Positions 1 through 7,270 of a DNA stretch of 25,268 nucleotides are shown piece by piece. A program made the translations under genes and the position numbers. The notes beneath the pieces were generated by a model, which had not been told where the DNA came from, did not search any database, and saw nothing but the letters and a program-made list of their open reading frames with translations. Origin of the DNA: Bacillota bacterium (GTDB lineage Bacteria > Bacillota > Clostridia > Acetivibrionales > DSM-1351); assembly GCA_023431385.1 (NCBI GenBank), contig JAEYWA010000240.1:1-25268 (forward strand), read 5' to 3'. Each line of letters begins with the position of its first letter. Position 1 is the stretch's first letter.

Positions 1-518
1 GAACAGCAGTAATTGGGGCACCTGAGGATCATAGTATCATAGACAGATACAAAGAGGCAGGCTACCGTACACTGGCTATAAATATAGAATTATGGGATAA
101 GAATATTTTCAAAGCTATTTGCCCGGGAAAGGAACAGCTTAGTGGAGGCTGGGAAAATTGGAAGTCCTCTCTTGAACACGCAGTGAAGGTTTTTGGTCAT
201 GGCAGGGTACGTTCCAATATTGTAGCAGGTTTGGAGCCAAAGCGTTCGACATTGGAGGGAGTAGATTATCTGGCATCAAAAGGGATTGTCTGTTTTGCTG
301 GAGCCTGGTGCCCGAATCCAGGATCTGAGCTGGAAAATCATAGAAGCCCCGAACCTGAATGGCACTGGGATCTGACTCTAAAAATTTCTGAAATATTCCG
401 CAAAAACGGGTTTACTTATGATCAGCTGTATGATTGCAGCGCATCTTCAAATACTTGCATACACGATATTTATAGAATTGAACAGGGACTTTTACCCGCT
501 TTGAAACAGGCTATATAG
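1..518 (+). CDS. Radical SAM protein, C-terminal fragment (5' end outside window)
   Basis: The open frame enters from the left edge (first complete codon at position 3) and stops at 518, so only the last 171 codons are visible. It aligns without gaps, at roughly half identical residues, to the C-terminal part of the radical SAM protein at 10235-11443. Shared blocks include IDxYKEAG, the CPGK motif, GxVRSN, YLASKG, a conserved HRSP and the C-terminal HDI-Y/F. The radical SAM cysteine motif would lie upstream of the window, so the assignment rests on the paralogue. The end has no GTWPGSG-like tail; it finishes with LLPALKQ. An SDR gene follows 39 bp later on the same strand. The cellular reaction is unknown. 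Confidence is high that it is a paralogue, low for any specific chemistry. Confidence 0.85.
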   Translation, partial: TAVIGAPEDHSIIDRYKEAGYRTLAINIELWDKNIFKAICPGKEQLSGGWENWKSSLEHAVKVFGHGRVRSNIVAGLEPKRSTLEGVDYLASKGIVCFAGAWCPNPGSELENHRSPEPEWHWDLTLKISEIFRKNGFTYDQLYDCSASSNTCIHDIYRIEQGLLPALKQAI

Positions 519-557
519 TTGGTTTTTGGAATATTCCGAAAGAAAGAGGAAAAGTAA

Positions 558-1271
558 ATGGGTAAAAGGATTTTAATTACCGGCGGTACTAAGGGGATCG
601 GGCTGGCTACCGTAAAGCTGCTGATGGATAAGGGTCACAATGTTATCGCCATAGGAAGAGATTTCTCAGAATTTCCCTATCAGAATTCAGAACAGATAAA
701 AGCTATAGCTTTTGATGTAAGCAAGGTGGAAGAAATTCCTGGACTGATTGCTGATATCGGTGAGATAGATGTACTTATTAATAATGCAGGGATAGCAAAG
801 GCAGTCTCTTTTCTGGAGTATACTACTGAACAGAAGGAGCATATTTTAAAGGTTAATCTTGAAGCACCAGTAACTTTTATAAAGGAGGTATCCAAATACT
901 TTCTGAAAAAAGGTGAGGGGAGAGTAGTAAATGTTGCCTCACAGGCAGCTCAGGTAGGGCATCCGGATATCTGGTATGGCATAACTAAAGCCGGACTTAT
1001 AAATGCAACTATCAGTTTTGCCAATCTATTGGGTGAGAAAGGGATTATTGTAAATGCAATTGCTCCGGGACCAGTTTCTACCGATATGATTAAAAATACC
1101 CCTCCGAACAAAAGATTTGAGCAAGTACTCCACCGGACCTATCTTGGACGGGCGGCGACTGCTGAAGAAGTTGCTGAAGTTATTGTATGGCTTGCTGCTG
1201 AGAGCCCTGTATATATTAACGGTGAAGTAATAAATGTCAATAATGGAGTGCAGTACATAAAATATGAATGA
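558..1271 (+). CDS. SDR family NAD(P)-dependent oxidoreductase
   Basis: A 237-residue classical short-chain dehydrogenase/reductase, the usual length for the family. The dinucleotide-binding glycine motif TGGTKGIG is at residues 8-15, NNAG at 75-78, the structural Asn at 100, catalytic Ser at 128, and the YxxxK pair at Tyr140/Lys144. The Arg in IGRD after beta-2 (about residue 34) favours NADP(H). The closest known types are FabG-like 3-ketoacyl reductases and sugar/alcohol dehydrogenases; the substrate cannot be read from sequence. An AAAGAGG ribosome binding site precedes the ATG. It follows the radical SAM fragment by 39 bp, so the two probably share a transcript, and it is closed by the two hairpins at 1279-1331. 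Confidence 0.93.
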   Translation: MGKRILITGGTKGIGLATVKLLMDKGHNVIAIGRDFSEFPYQNSEQIKAIAFDVSKVEEIPGLIADIGEIDVLINNAGIAKAVSFLEYTTEQKEHILKVNLEAPVTFIKEVSKYFLKKGEGRVVNVASQAAQVGHPDIWYGITKAGLINATISFANLLGEKGIIVNAIAPGPVSTDMIKNTPPNKRFEQVLHRTYLGRAATAEEVAEVIVWLAAESPVYINGEVINVNNGVQYIKYE

Positions 1272-1278
1272 TAGCCAT

Positions 1279-1331
1279 AATAATTTTATTCTCCAAAATT
1301 ATTATTAAATGACGTAGCTCCTACGTCATTT
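1279..1331 (+). terminator. Tandem hairpins, probable terminator
   Basis: Two perfect hairpins follow the SDR stop codon. The first has stem AATAATTTT/AAAATTATT (1279-1287 with 1295-1303). The second has an 11-bp stem at 1307-1317 with 1321-1331 and loop CTC. The downstream sequence is only moderately T-rich (CTTTT), so termination strength is uncertain. The stems could act in both directions. Confidence 0.7.
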
Positions 1332-1672
1332 CTTTTACCCAAATATACTCCAATAAAAACCTAAATATACTCTATTGTTAGATAAAACGTATGATATTAC
1401 AATAATTGTAACGAAATAATAATATAATACATAGTAAATATATATGTAAAATATAAATTCAATTACTAATTGTTTACGACTAAGGGCGTAGAAGGGGGAT
1501 AATATGGGAAGTCTTAAAGAGAAATTGTAGGATGAGCTGAAACTGAAAGACCTTACCAATATTTGGAAATCAAGAGTTGCTTGTTAAATAAGTTCCATCA
1601 GAAACTGAGAACACAGATACACTCTATAAATAGTTTATCTATATAAGGTTTATTAAAGGGAGGAGATTAATT
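1332..1672. other. Long intergenic stretch with decayed gene remnant
   Basis: No intact gene is seen on either strand in this AT-rich 341-bp stretch. A TATAAT at 1423-1428 resembles a -10 box, but its possible -35 elements (TTACAA at 1397, TTGTAA at 1406) are at poor spacing. A TATAAA at 1625-1630 lies nearer the next gene, again without a good -35. A short remnant resembling a radical SAM N-terminus is at 1504-1551. The promoter of the downstream nine-gene unit is probably in this stretch, but I cannot place it. Confidence 0.5.
1504..1551 (+). pseudogene. Remnant of a radical SAM N-terminus
   Basis: A good ribosome binding site (GAAGGGGG, about 1492-1499) precedes an ATG that encodes MGSLKEKL, then TAG, then DELKLK in the same frame. 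The intact radical SAM protein at 10235 has YIKEKLYEELRLK at residues 8-20, so the stop sits exactly where Tyr13 is (TAT to TAG would be one base change). Similarity fades after LK in all three frames, and nothing resembling the rest of the protein follows. The best reading is a truncated, dead third copy or the scar of a recombination between copies. A coincidental short match or an 8-residue leader peptide remains possible. Confidence 0.5.
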
Positions 1673-2110
1673 ATGTCAATTAATAATGAGGAAATTAAAG
1701 CCTACCTACAAAATAGTAAGACGTTATATCTGGCAACTGTAAACGAGGCTGGAGAACCTGATATAAGAACTCTTGGAGGGTATGGCATATCGGATTTCGA
1801 AGTTTACTTTGCCACAGCTAAAGATAGCAATAAAGTGAAACAGTTAAAGAGTAAAAATGAAGTTGCTGTATTGTTTCAGCATGAGAATCAGACAATACCG
1901 GAGTTTATAAATGTAACTTTATACGGCAAAGCTATTCTGACGGTGGGTGAAGATTTCATTACAGGTAAACAGACCATACTAGAACGAAGGCCTCAACTGT
2001 CAGCGGTAATTGAGAGTCATAATATATACAGGCTAAGGACTGAAAGAATAAAGGTGCTGGACTTTAAGGCTTCCGCTCCTAACGATAGAGTTCATACCAT
2101 CAACTTATAG
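1673..2110 (+). CDS. Pyridoxamine 5'-phosphate oxidase-family FMN split-barrel protein
   Basis: A 145-residue protein with the family's small split-barrel layout. A short N-terminal helix is followed by strand LYLATVNEAGEPDIRTL (about residues 18-34), then VYFATAKDSNKVKQLKSKNEVAVLF (about 49-73), where the basic segment normally contacts FMN phosphate. True PdxH enzymes are longer and make PLP using oxygen, which is unlikely in an anaerobe. A flavin- or F420-type reductase or a redox chaperone role is more plausible, but this is inference. It is first in the nine-gene unit, 38 bp ahead of the ABC permease, with a strong GGGAGGAG ribosome binding site. Its pairing with a NifHDK-like system suggests a flavin-linked electron or intermediate-handling step. 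Confidence 0.85.
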   Translation: MSINNEEIKAYLQNSKTLYLATVNEAGEPDIRTLGGYGISDFEVYFATAKDSNKVKQLKSKNEVAVLFQHENQTIPEFINVTLYGKAILTVGEDFITGKQTILERRPQLSAVIESHNIYRLRTERIKVLDFKASAPNDRVHTINL

Positions 2111-2148
2111 TACTTTTACCGACATAAACATTAGGAGGACTTCAGATA

Positions 2149-2910
2149 ATGAAAAAATTAAAAGTTATTCTGCTTAGCCTGATTATACCTGTGACAGTTA
2201 TTATAGTCTGGAGTATAGCAACAGCCCGAGGAATTGCACCTGAAGCCATATTACCGAGCATAAAGAGTGTTCTAAAAGCATTTAATGAAAGTCTGGCTAA
2301 TGGACAGCTTGCTCAAGACCTTGGAATAAGCTTGCTGAGAGTAGTAAAGGGATACTTCTTTGCAGTACTTCTGGGAGTGACACTTGGCACCCTTATGGGG
2401 ATGTCAAAAAACGTCAATCATATATTTTCACTTACACTTAATGCAATACGCCAGATTCCAATGATGGCATGGATTCCATTGATCATACTGTGGTTCGGTA
2501 TAGATGAACTGTCAAAGGTGGTAGTAATAGTACTCGGTGCATTTTTCCCCATAATGGTAAATACTTTCAGCGGAATACGAGGCACGCCGCCCGGCTATAT
2601 TGAAGTAGCAAAACTATATAAATTAAGCAGATGGAATACCTTTAGAAGGGTTTATCTGCCTGCTGCTATTCCACAAATATTTGTAGGGCTGAAGTTGGGA
2701 CTGGGAATATCCTGGATGGCAGTTGTTGCAGCCGAGCTGATAGCTTCCACCGAAGGGATAGGTTTCAGAATCAGTGATGCCAGAAGTCTTATGAAACCTG
2801 ATATTGTAATAATGGGTATGATTGTGATCGGTATAGTGGGAATATTGATGGATAAAATACTCACTTTTATTTGCAAAAAATCCACTCCGTGGATAGGAAG
2901 CAAAAGATAA
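2149..2910 (+). CDS. ABC transporter permease, SsuC/TauC/NrtB type
   Basis: A 253-residue integral membrane protein with about six hydrophobic segments. The first is at residues 5-26; later ones lie near 65-85, 100-125, 125-145, 180-200 and 220-240. The permease EAA-type loop, which contacts the ATPase, is around residues 155-180 (EVAKLYKLSRWNTFRRVYLPAAIPQI). This is the BPD_transp_1 architecture of the sulfonate/nitrate/taurine importer family. Start chosen because AGGAGG lies just upstream. The ATPase follows within 25 bp and the lipoprotein after that, giving a complete importer. Known members carry alkanesulfonates, taurine, nitrate, bicarbonate, thiamine precursors or aromatic acids, so the cargo is not fixed by sequence. 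Confidence 0.93.
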   Translation: MKKLKVILLSLIIPVTVIIVWSIATARGIAPEAILPSIKSVLKAFNESLANGQLAQDLGISLLRVVKGYFFAVLLGVTLGTLMGMSKNVNHIFSLTLNAIRQIPMMAWIPLIILWFGIDELSKVVVIVLGAFFPIMVNTFSGIRGTPPGYIEVAKLYKLSRWNTFRRVYLPAAIPQIFVGLKLGLGISWMAVVAAELIASTEGIGFRISDARSLMKPDIVIMGMIVIGIVGILMDKILTFICKKSTPWIGSKR

Positions 2911-2935
2911 TATGCTATTGAAAGGAGACGGACAT

Positions 2936-3709
2936 ATGGCTGAACAGGTTTTAAAAATTATAGATTTATATAAATCCTTTCAGGTAGGCAAGGAGGAAAT
3001 TCCTGTTCTGAGGAACATCAATCTTGAAATCCGGAAAGGTGAATTTGTTACAATTGTAGGTCACAGCGGATGTGGAAAAAGTACTCTATTGAAAATTATT
3101 GCTGGTCTTGTTGAGTATGGGATAGGAGAGGTATCCTACTCAGGTGATAAAATCTCTGAGCCAGGTACTGACCGGGGAATGGTATTTCAAGAGCATAGAT
3201 TGCTTCCCTGGTTGACTATAAATGAAAATATTGGTTTTGGGCTTTACAATTTATCCAGGGAAGAGAAGCAGGCATCAATCACCAAGCATATTGAATTAGT
3301 TCGGTTATGTGGTTTTGAAAAAGCATATCCCAATCAGCTTTCAGGAGGGATGGCTCAAAGAGCAGCAATAGCAAGAGGTCTGGCTAGTAATCCTGAAATA
3401 CTGTTGTTGGATGAACCCTTCGGTGCACTTGATGCATTAACCAGAATCCAAATGCAGAAAGAAATTCTGAGAATCTGGAAAGAGGAAAAAACCACTATGA
3501 TTATGGTTACCCATGATATTGATGAAGCAATCTATCTGGGACAAAAAGTAGTTGTAATGTCTGCCAGACCCGGTGAAATAAAAGAAATTATTGATGTTAA
3601 CACAGCCTCGGTAAAAGATAGGGGAAGTACTGAATTCGCCCATATCAAGAAAAAAATATACAATCATTTCTTTGAGGATGAAAATATAGAAATCGAGTAT
3701 GTTATCTAA
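2936..3709 (+). CDS. ABC transporter ATP-binding protein, SsuB/TauB type
   Basis: A 257-residue ATPase energising the importer. Walker A GHSGCGKST is at residues 42-50, the Q-loop in VFQEHRLLPW near 93, signature LSGGMAQR near 138, Walker B ILLLDEP with D-loop GALD near 160, and the H-loop His in THDIDEA near 193. The LLPW after the Q-loop is typical of the SsuB/NrtD/TauB subgroup. An ATG 24 bp upstream (2912) is in frame, but AAAGGAG at 2921-2927 sits ideally for the ATG at 2936, so I use that start. It lies between the permease and lipoprotein genes and is almost certainly co-transcribed with them. Confidence 0.95.
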   Translation: MAEQVLKIIDLYKSFQVGKEEIPVLRNINLEIRKGEFVTIVGHSGCGKSTLLKIIAGLVEYGIGEVSYSGDKISEPGTDRGMVFQEHRLLPWLTINENIGFGLYNLSREEKQASITKHIELVRLCGFEKAYPNQLSGGMAQRAAIARGLASNPEILLLDEPFGALDALTRIQMQKEILRIWKEEKTTMIMVTHDIDEAIYLGQKVVVMSARPGEIKEIIDVNTASVKDRGSTEFAHIKKKIYNHFFEDENIEIEYVI

Positions 3710-3754
3710 ACCAAAATTGTGTTTTGACAAAAGAGTATATCATTACTTTTAGAT

Positions 3755-3769
3755 TGCTGCAATGCAGCA
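3755..3769 (+). promoter_or_regulatory. Perfect inverted repeat just upstream of lipoprotein ribosome binding site
   Basis: TGCTGCA-A-TGCAGCA is a perfect 7+1+7 palindrome that ends five bases before the GGAG of the lipoprotein gene. Its one-base centre makes a seven-bp hairpin sterically impossible (a shorter one with a larger loop can form), so an operator is equally possible. A TTGACA at 3724 without a good -10 may mark a weak internal promoter. Confidence 0.4.
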
Positions 3770-3783
3770 GAATGGAGATTATT

Positions 3784-4896
3784 ATGAAGAAGAGGACCTA
3801 TAAAATTATATTGTTATTATTAGTTTCTGCACTGTTATTTGCAGCCTGCGGCAGCAATTCCAAATCAACAGCAGCAAACAGCGCTGATGACCGACAAAGT
3901 ACTACAGCACAAAGTTCAGCTTCTGAAAAAACAACAGCACAGGTAAGGACTTCTGAAAAAGACTCAAATGCTGAAAAGAAAACTGTAACTCTTGCCTTGG
4001 CACAGGAATCCAATGAACTGACTGGTATATGGGGTCTGGCAGATAAGAAAAAGTATATAGAGGAAGAGCTGAGCAAGGTTGGTTACCAACTAAAGGTTCT
4101 AGGATTTGCAGCCGCAGGCCCTGCCGTTAATGAAGCCTTTGTATCCGGGAAGATTGACCTGGCCTCCTATGGAAATCTTCCGCCAGTGGTTTTAAAGTCA
4201 AAAGGGATTGATGTAACAATAGTATCAATTGGCGATTCACAGTTCAACTTGTCTGTAACTGCACCGGCTGATTCTACAATCAAGACACCTAAGGATCTGG
4301 AAGGAAAAAAAGTCATAGTAGGGCGCGGTACCATACTGGATGAATATTGGGCTAATCTGGTGAAAGCTTATGGGATAGACGTGAGTAAGGTGAAGCTGAT
4401 AAATGATGTGGCCAATGCAAATTCAACATTGATAAGTGGAAATGCTGATGCTTTAGTGTCAGTTGACTTAACTGCCCATCTGATAAATAAACAATTCCCG
4501 GTTAAAATTATTGAGTCTACAGCCACGAGCCATCCAGAATTTGCAAGTCAGATGGTTTTAGCTGCAGCGGGTACATTCGCCAAAGAGCATCCCGAGGTAA
4601 TTACAGCAATGCTTAAGGCTTATATTCGCGCATATGATTACGCACTGGAGCATAAAGAAGAGGCTATCCAGGCTTTTGCGACGAAGAGTATTCCAATTGA
4701 TGTAATAAAGAAAATATATGCACACAATATAAGCTTTGACAATTTAGATGGCGGCATTGAAGAGGCCGATAAGGCGAGATTGAATAAACTTAACGAGTTC
4801 CTTTTGGAGTACAAATACATAGAAAAAAGTGCAGACGTTAACACACTGATTGATACAAGCTTTATAGAACAGGCTAAAAAAGAATTGGGTAAATAA
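3784..4896 (+). CDS. ABC transporter substrate-binding lipoprotein, SsuA/NMT1-like
   Basis: A 370-residue lipoprotein. A signal peptide is followed by lipobox LFAAC with lipidated Cys22, then a low-complexity Ser/Thr/Ala/Lys linker to about residue 75, then the periplasmic-binding fold. The phrases AFVSGKIDLASYGNLPP, TPKDLEGKKV and VKLINDVANANSTLISGNADA are the usual SsuA/TauA/NMT1 signatures. These proteins hand small anions or heteroatom-containing organics to the SsuCB pair. The longer upstream frame (TTG at 3724) lacks a ribosome binding site and would bury the signal peptide; GGAG at 3774 supports ATG 3784. Directly after it comes the NifH-like gene, so the imported molecule is a good candidate substrate for the reductase. 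Confidence 0.93.
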   Translation: MKKRTYKIILLLLVSALLFAACGSNSKSTAANSADDRQSTTAQSSASEKTTAQVRTSEKDSNAEKKTVTLALAQESNELTGIWGLADKKKYIEEELSKVGYQLKVLGFAAAGPAVNEAFVSGKIDLASYGNLPPVVLKSKGIDVTIVSIGDSQFNLSVTAPADSTIKTPKDLEGKKVIVGRGTILDEYWANLVKAYGIDVSKVKLINDVANANSTLISGNADALVSVDLTAHLINKQFPVKIIESTATSHPEFASQMVLAAAGTFAKEHPEVITAMLKAYIRAYDYALEHKEEAIQAFATKSIPIDVIKKIYAHNISFDNLDGGIEEADKARLNKLNEFLLEYKYIEKSADVNTLIDTSFIEQAKKELGK

Positions 4897-4920
4897 ACTT
4901 AATACAAAGGGATGGTAATA

Positions 4921-5796
4921 ATGAGTAAAAAAATCAAACATATAGCTATTTACGGAAAAGGTGGAATAGGTAAATCCACAACAACTTCAAATATAAGTGC
5001 TGCACTTGCTGAAGCAGGCTACAGGGTTATACAGATTGGCTGTGATCCTAAAAGTGATTCCACCAATACTTTAAGAGGCGGCAATTATTTGCCAACTGTT
5101 CTAGACAGCTTACGGGATAGCAGCAATGTAAAAATTGAGGATATATCAGTGGTAGGCTTTAAAGGAGTTCTATGTATTGAAGCCGGAGGACCTGTTCCCG
5201 GCGTGGGCTGTGCAGGAAGAGGAATTAATGCTGCAATTACCCTTCTTCAGGAATTGGACCTTTTTGAAAAATTTAAGCCGGACGTGGTTCTGTATGACGT
5301 ATTGGGAGATGTTGTATGCGGTGGTTTTGCAGTTCCTATCCGTGAAGGTATCACCGACAAGGTATATGTTGTGAGTTCCTCTGATTTTATGGCTGTATAT
5401 GCAGCAAATAATCTGTTCAAAGCAATCAGCAAATATGCTCCCACAGGAGGAGCTCAACTGGGAGGTATTATCGCGAACAGTGTGCTTACCCCCTATGCAA
5501 AACCGTTGATAAGCGACTTCGCATCAAAAACAGGAACAAAGGTAATCCAATATGTTCCAAGGTCATCAATTGTTGCACAAAGTGAGCTACACGGAAAGAC
5601 CGTTATTGAGGCCAATCAGGATTCAGCGCAGGCCGATGTTTATAGAGCTCTTGCTAAATATATCATTGAAGACTCTGAAGCAACAGTACCTAATCCCTTA
5701 AGTGTCACAGAGCTTCGGGATTGGGCAAAGGATTGGGGCGACAGGATTCTGAAGATTGAGGCTGAAGCGGCTACAGACCTTAATTCCAATATCTAA
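4921..5796 (+). CDS. nflH: Nitrogenase iron protein-like (NifH superfamily) ATPase/reductase
   Basis: A 291-residue NifH/BchL/CfbC/MarH-type protein. The P-loop GKGGIGKS is at residues 12-19, CDPKSDS at 41-47, and the two cysteines that bridge a [4Fe-4S] cluster between two subunits are Cys97 (VGCAGRG) and Cys133 (VVCGGF). The DVLGDVVCGGF switch region is intact. It should be a cytoplasmic homodimer that feeds electrons, one per ATP hydrolysis cycle, to the component made by the next two genes. Several positions differ from true NifH: TLRGG replaces the usual segment after CDPK, and AGGPVPGVGC the usual EPGVGC form. A 4912 ATG overlaps the AAAGGGA ribosome binding site, so 4921 is the start. 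The symbol is the generic label for nitrogenase-like proteins. Confidence 0.95.
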   Translation: MSKKIKHIAIYGKGGIGKSTTTSNISAALAEAGYRVIQIGCDPKSDSTNTLRGGNYLPTVLDSLRDSSNVKIEDISVVGFKGVLCIEAGGPVPGVGCAGRGINAAITLLQELDLFEKFKPDVVLYDVLGDVVCGGFAVPIREGITDKVYVVSSSDFMAVYAANNLFKAISKYAPTGGAQLGGIIANSVLTPYAKPLISDFASKTGTKVIQYVPRSSIVAQSELHGKTVIEANQDSAQADVYRALAKYIIEDSEATVPNPLSVTELRDWAKDWGDRILKIEAEAATDLNSNI

Positions 5797-5826
5797 AAAT
5801 CTAAGAAATAATATATATTTTGTAAT

Positions 5827-5841
5827 GGCCGCAATACGGCC
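5827..5841 (+). promoter_or_regulatory. Intercistronic hairpin between NifH-like and NifD-like genes
   Basis: GGCCG-CAATA-CGGCC forms a five-bp GC-rich hairpin in an AT-rich gap, one base before the GAGGAGG ribosome binding site of the NifD-like gene. In classical nif operons a stem-loop in the nifH-nifD gap is thought to protect the nifH message and give excess Fe protein; the same role here is inference. Confidence 0.5.
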
Positions 5842-5854
5842 TGAGGAGGCAAAT

Positions 5855-7270
5855 ATGGCTGTTTTAAGAGGAAAGGCACCAGTAATCAGAGAAAAAAGAT
5901 TATCTACAATCGGAGCTTATTATGGAACTGTAGAAGCTATATTGAGAGAGTTTTATGACGGTAACCTGAAACAGCGTATAAGAACCTTTTCTCAGGATAC
6001 AAATTCTGATGTTCTCTATGCTCTACAGGCAATTAACACTATTAAGAATATTGGAATGATCATACATGGGCCAAGGGGCTGCGGAATAATTCAAAACCAT
6101 TATAACAACAGGAATTCTCATTTAACTCAATGGGCAGTCACAAATATTGATGAAGAAGACTCTATTTTGGGAAGTGATATCAAGCTGAAAAAAGCCGTTA
6201 AAAGTATATATAAAGAAAATCATCCCGAAATCATTTTTGTTCTTACAACATCAGTTGTTGCTATAAACAATGATGATGTGGCCTCAGTTACCCAGGATTT
6301 AACCGATGAGCTTGGTATTCCCGTAGTGCCAATATATACAGATGGGTTTAAATCCAAAATAGGTGTAACAGGTTATGACACAGCCATTCATTCTATTGTT
6401 AAATATCTAATGCCAGACAAGATTGAAAAAGGAAATTTTATTAATTTAATATCTTTGAATGAAGACAAGGAAAGCCTTAGGGAACTGAACAGACTTCTAG
6501 AAGCCTTGGGGGTTGAATCCAATACCATACCGAGATTTTCAAATTATCAAGATATTACAAAGGCAGGGAGTGCATTATTTAACCTGGTAGTTAAAAAAGG
6601 TGAGGGCGATTATTTCGCAAAGGTATTAAAGGATATCTATGAAACCCCTGAAATTGAAGTAACTACACCTGTTGGAATAAAAGCCACCAATAAATGGATA
6701 TATGAGATAGGAAAACAGCTTGGGAAGGATCGGCAGGCAAAGGAATTAATTGAAAGTGAAAGTCAATCTGTCAGAGATGCACTGGAAAAGTATAGATTGG
6801 ACGGGACAAAGGTGTTCTTAAGCTGTGAGCCTGAGTATGCCAATGCTGTTATTGATTTGCTTGAGGATTTAAATACCGGGGTTATTGGTATTAAAGTGCC
6901 ATATCTTGATATTACTCTGCTTAATCAGATGGAGAAGCTTTACAGAAAAAATCCGGAACTGTCCTTACTTATAGGAGAGGGTCAGCCTTATGAACAAATA
7001 AATATTCTAAAGAAAACCGGGGCTGAAATATATGTAGGAAATGATCTGGCTGCCGATTCAATTTCAGTTGAAGGTATTCCGGTACTAAATATTCAGGATA
7101 TCAATATTCTGGGATACAGGGGCAGTATAAAATTCGCTGAGAAACTATATAAGCTTGTAAAGTATAATGGCTTTTCAGCGAATTTTAAAACTTCTTCAAT
7201 ACATTCAGTTTATCAAGCGGGATGGCTTAAGAAAAATACAAACTGGTATATAAAGCAGGAGGTGAAGTAA
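5855..7270 (+). CDS. nflD: Nitrogenase component 1-like protein, NifD/BchN-type subunit
   Basis: A 471-residue oxidoreductase/nitrogenase component 1 protein. The clearest family mark is HGPRGC (Cys76), equivalent to the GPVGC P-cluster cysteine of NifD. By eye the first NifD cysteine is missing from FSQDTNSD (about 45-52), and the third is replaced in VLTTSVVAINNDD (129-141), where NifD has ECPIGLIGDD. The FeMo-co Cys region (residues 218-245) has no Cys, and the His ligand position after GIP aligns with Gln414. The only other Cys is Cys324. It should pair with the next protein as an alpha2beta2-type core receiving electrons from the NifH-like ATPase. A 99-bp longer frame exists, but GAGGAGG at 5843-5849 fixes ATG 5855. 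It overlaps the next gene by one base. Confidence 0.92.
   Translation: MAVLRGKAPVIREKRLSTIGAYYGTVEAILREFYDGNLKQRIRTFSQDTNSDVLYALQAINTIKNIGMIIHGPRGCGIIQNHYNNRNSHLTQWAVTNIDEEDSILGSDIKLKKAVKSIYKENHPEIIFVLTTSVVAINNDDVASVTQDLTDELGIPVVPIYTDGFKSKIGVTGYDTAIHSIVKYLMPDKIEKGNFINLISLNEDKESLRELNRLLEALGVESNTIPRFSNYQDITKAGSALFNLVVKKGEGDYFAKVLKDIYETPEIEVTTPVGIKATNKWIYEIGKQLGKDRQAKELIESESQSVRDALEKYRLDGTKVFLSCEPEYANAVIDLLEDLNTGVIGIKVPYLDITLLNQMEKLYRKNPELSLLIGEGQPYEQINILKKTGAEIYVGNDLAADSISVEGIPVLNIQDINILGYRGSIKFAEKLYKLVKYNGFSANFKTSSIHSVYQAGWLKKNTNWYIKQEVK

Noticed and set aside
1335..1559. A minus-strand coding region in the long intergenic gap
   Set aside because: Composition is AT-rich with repetitive Ile/Tyr/Phe/Ser content, no family resemblance and no ribosome binding site; it overlaps the radical SAM remnant on the plus strand.
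1332..1672. A riboswitch or T-box ahead of the nitrogenase-like operon
   Set aside because: I looked for SAM, FMN, TPP, cobalamin and T-box signatures and saw none; no extended paired structure is evident.
5756..5854. A longer start for the NifD-like protein
   Set aside because: The extra 33 codons overlap the NifH-like gene's end, have no ribosome binding site, and cover the hairpin and GAGGAGG that belong to ATG 5855.
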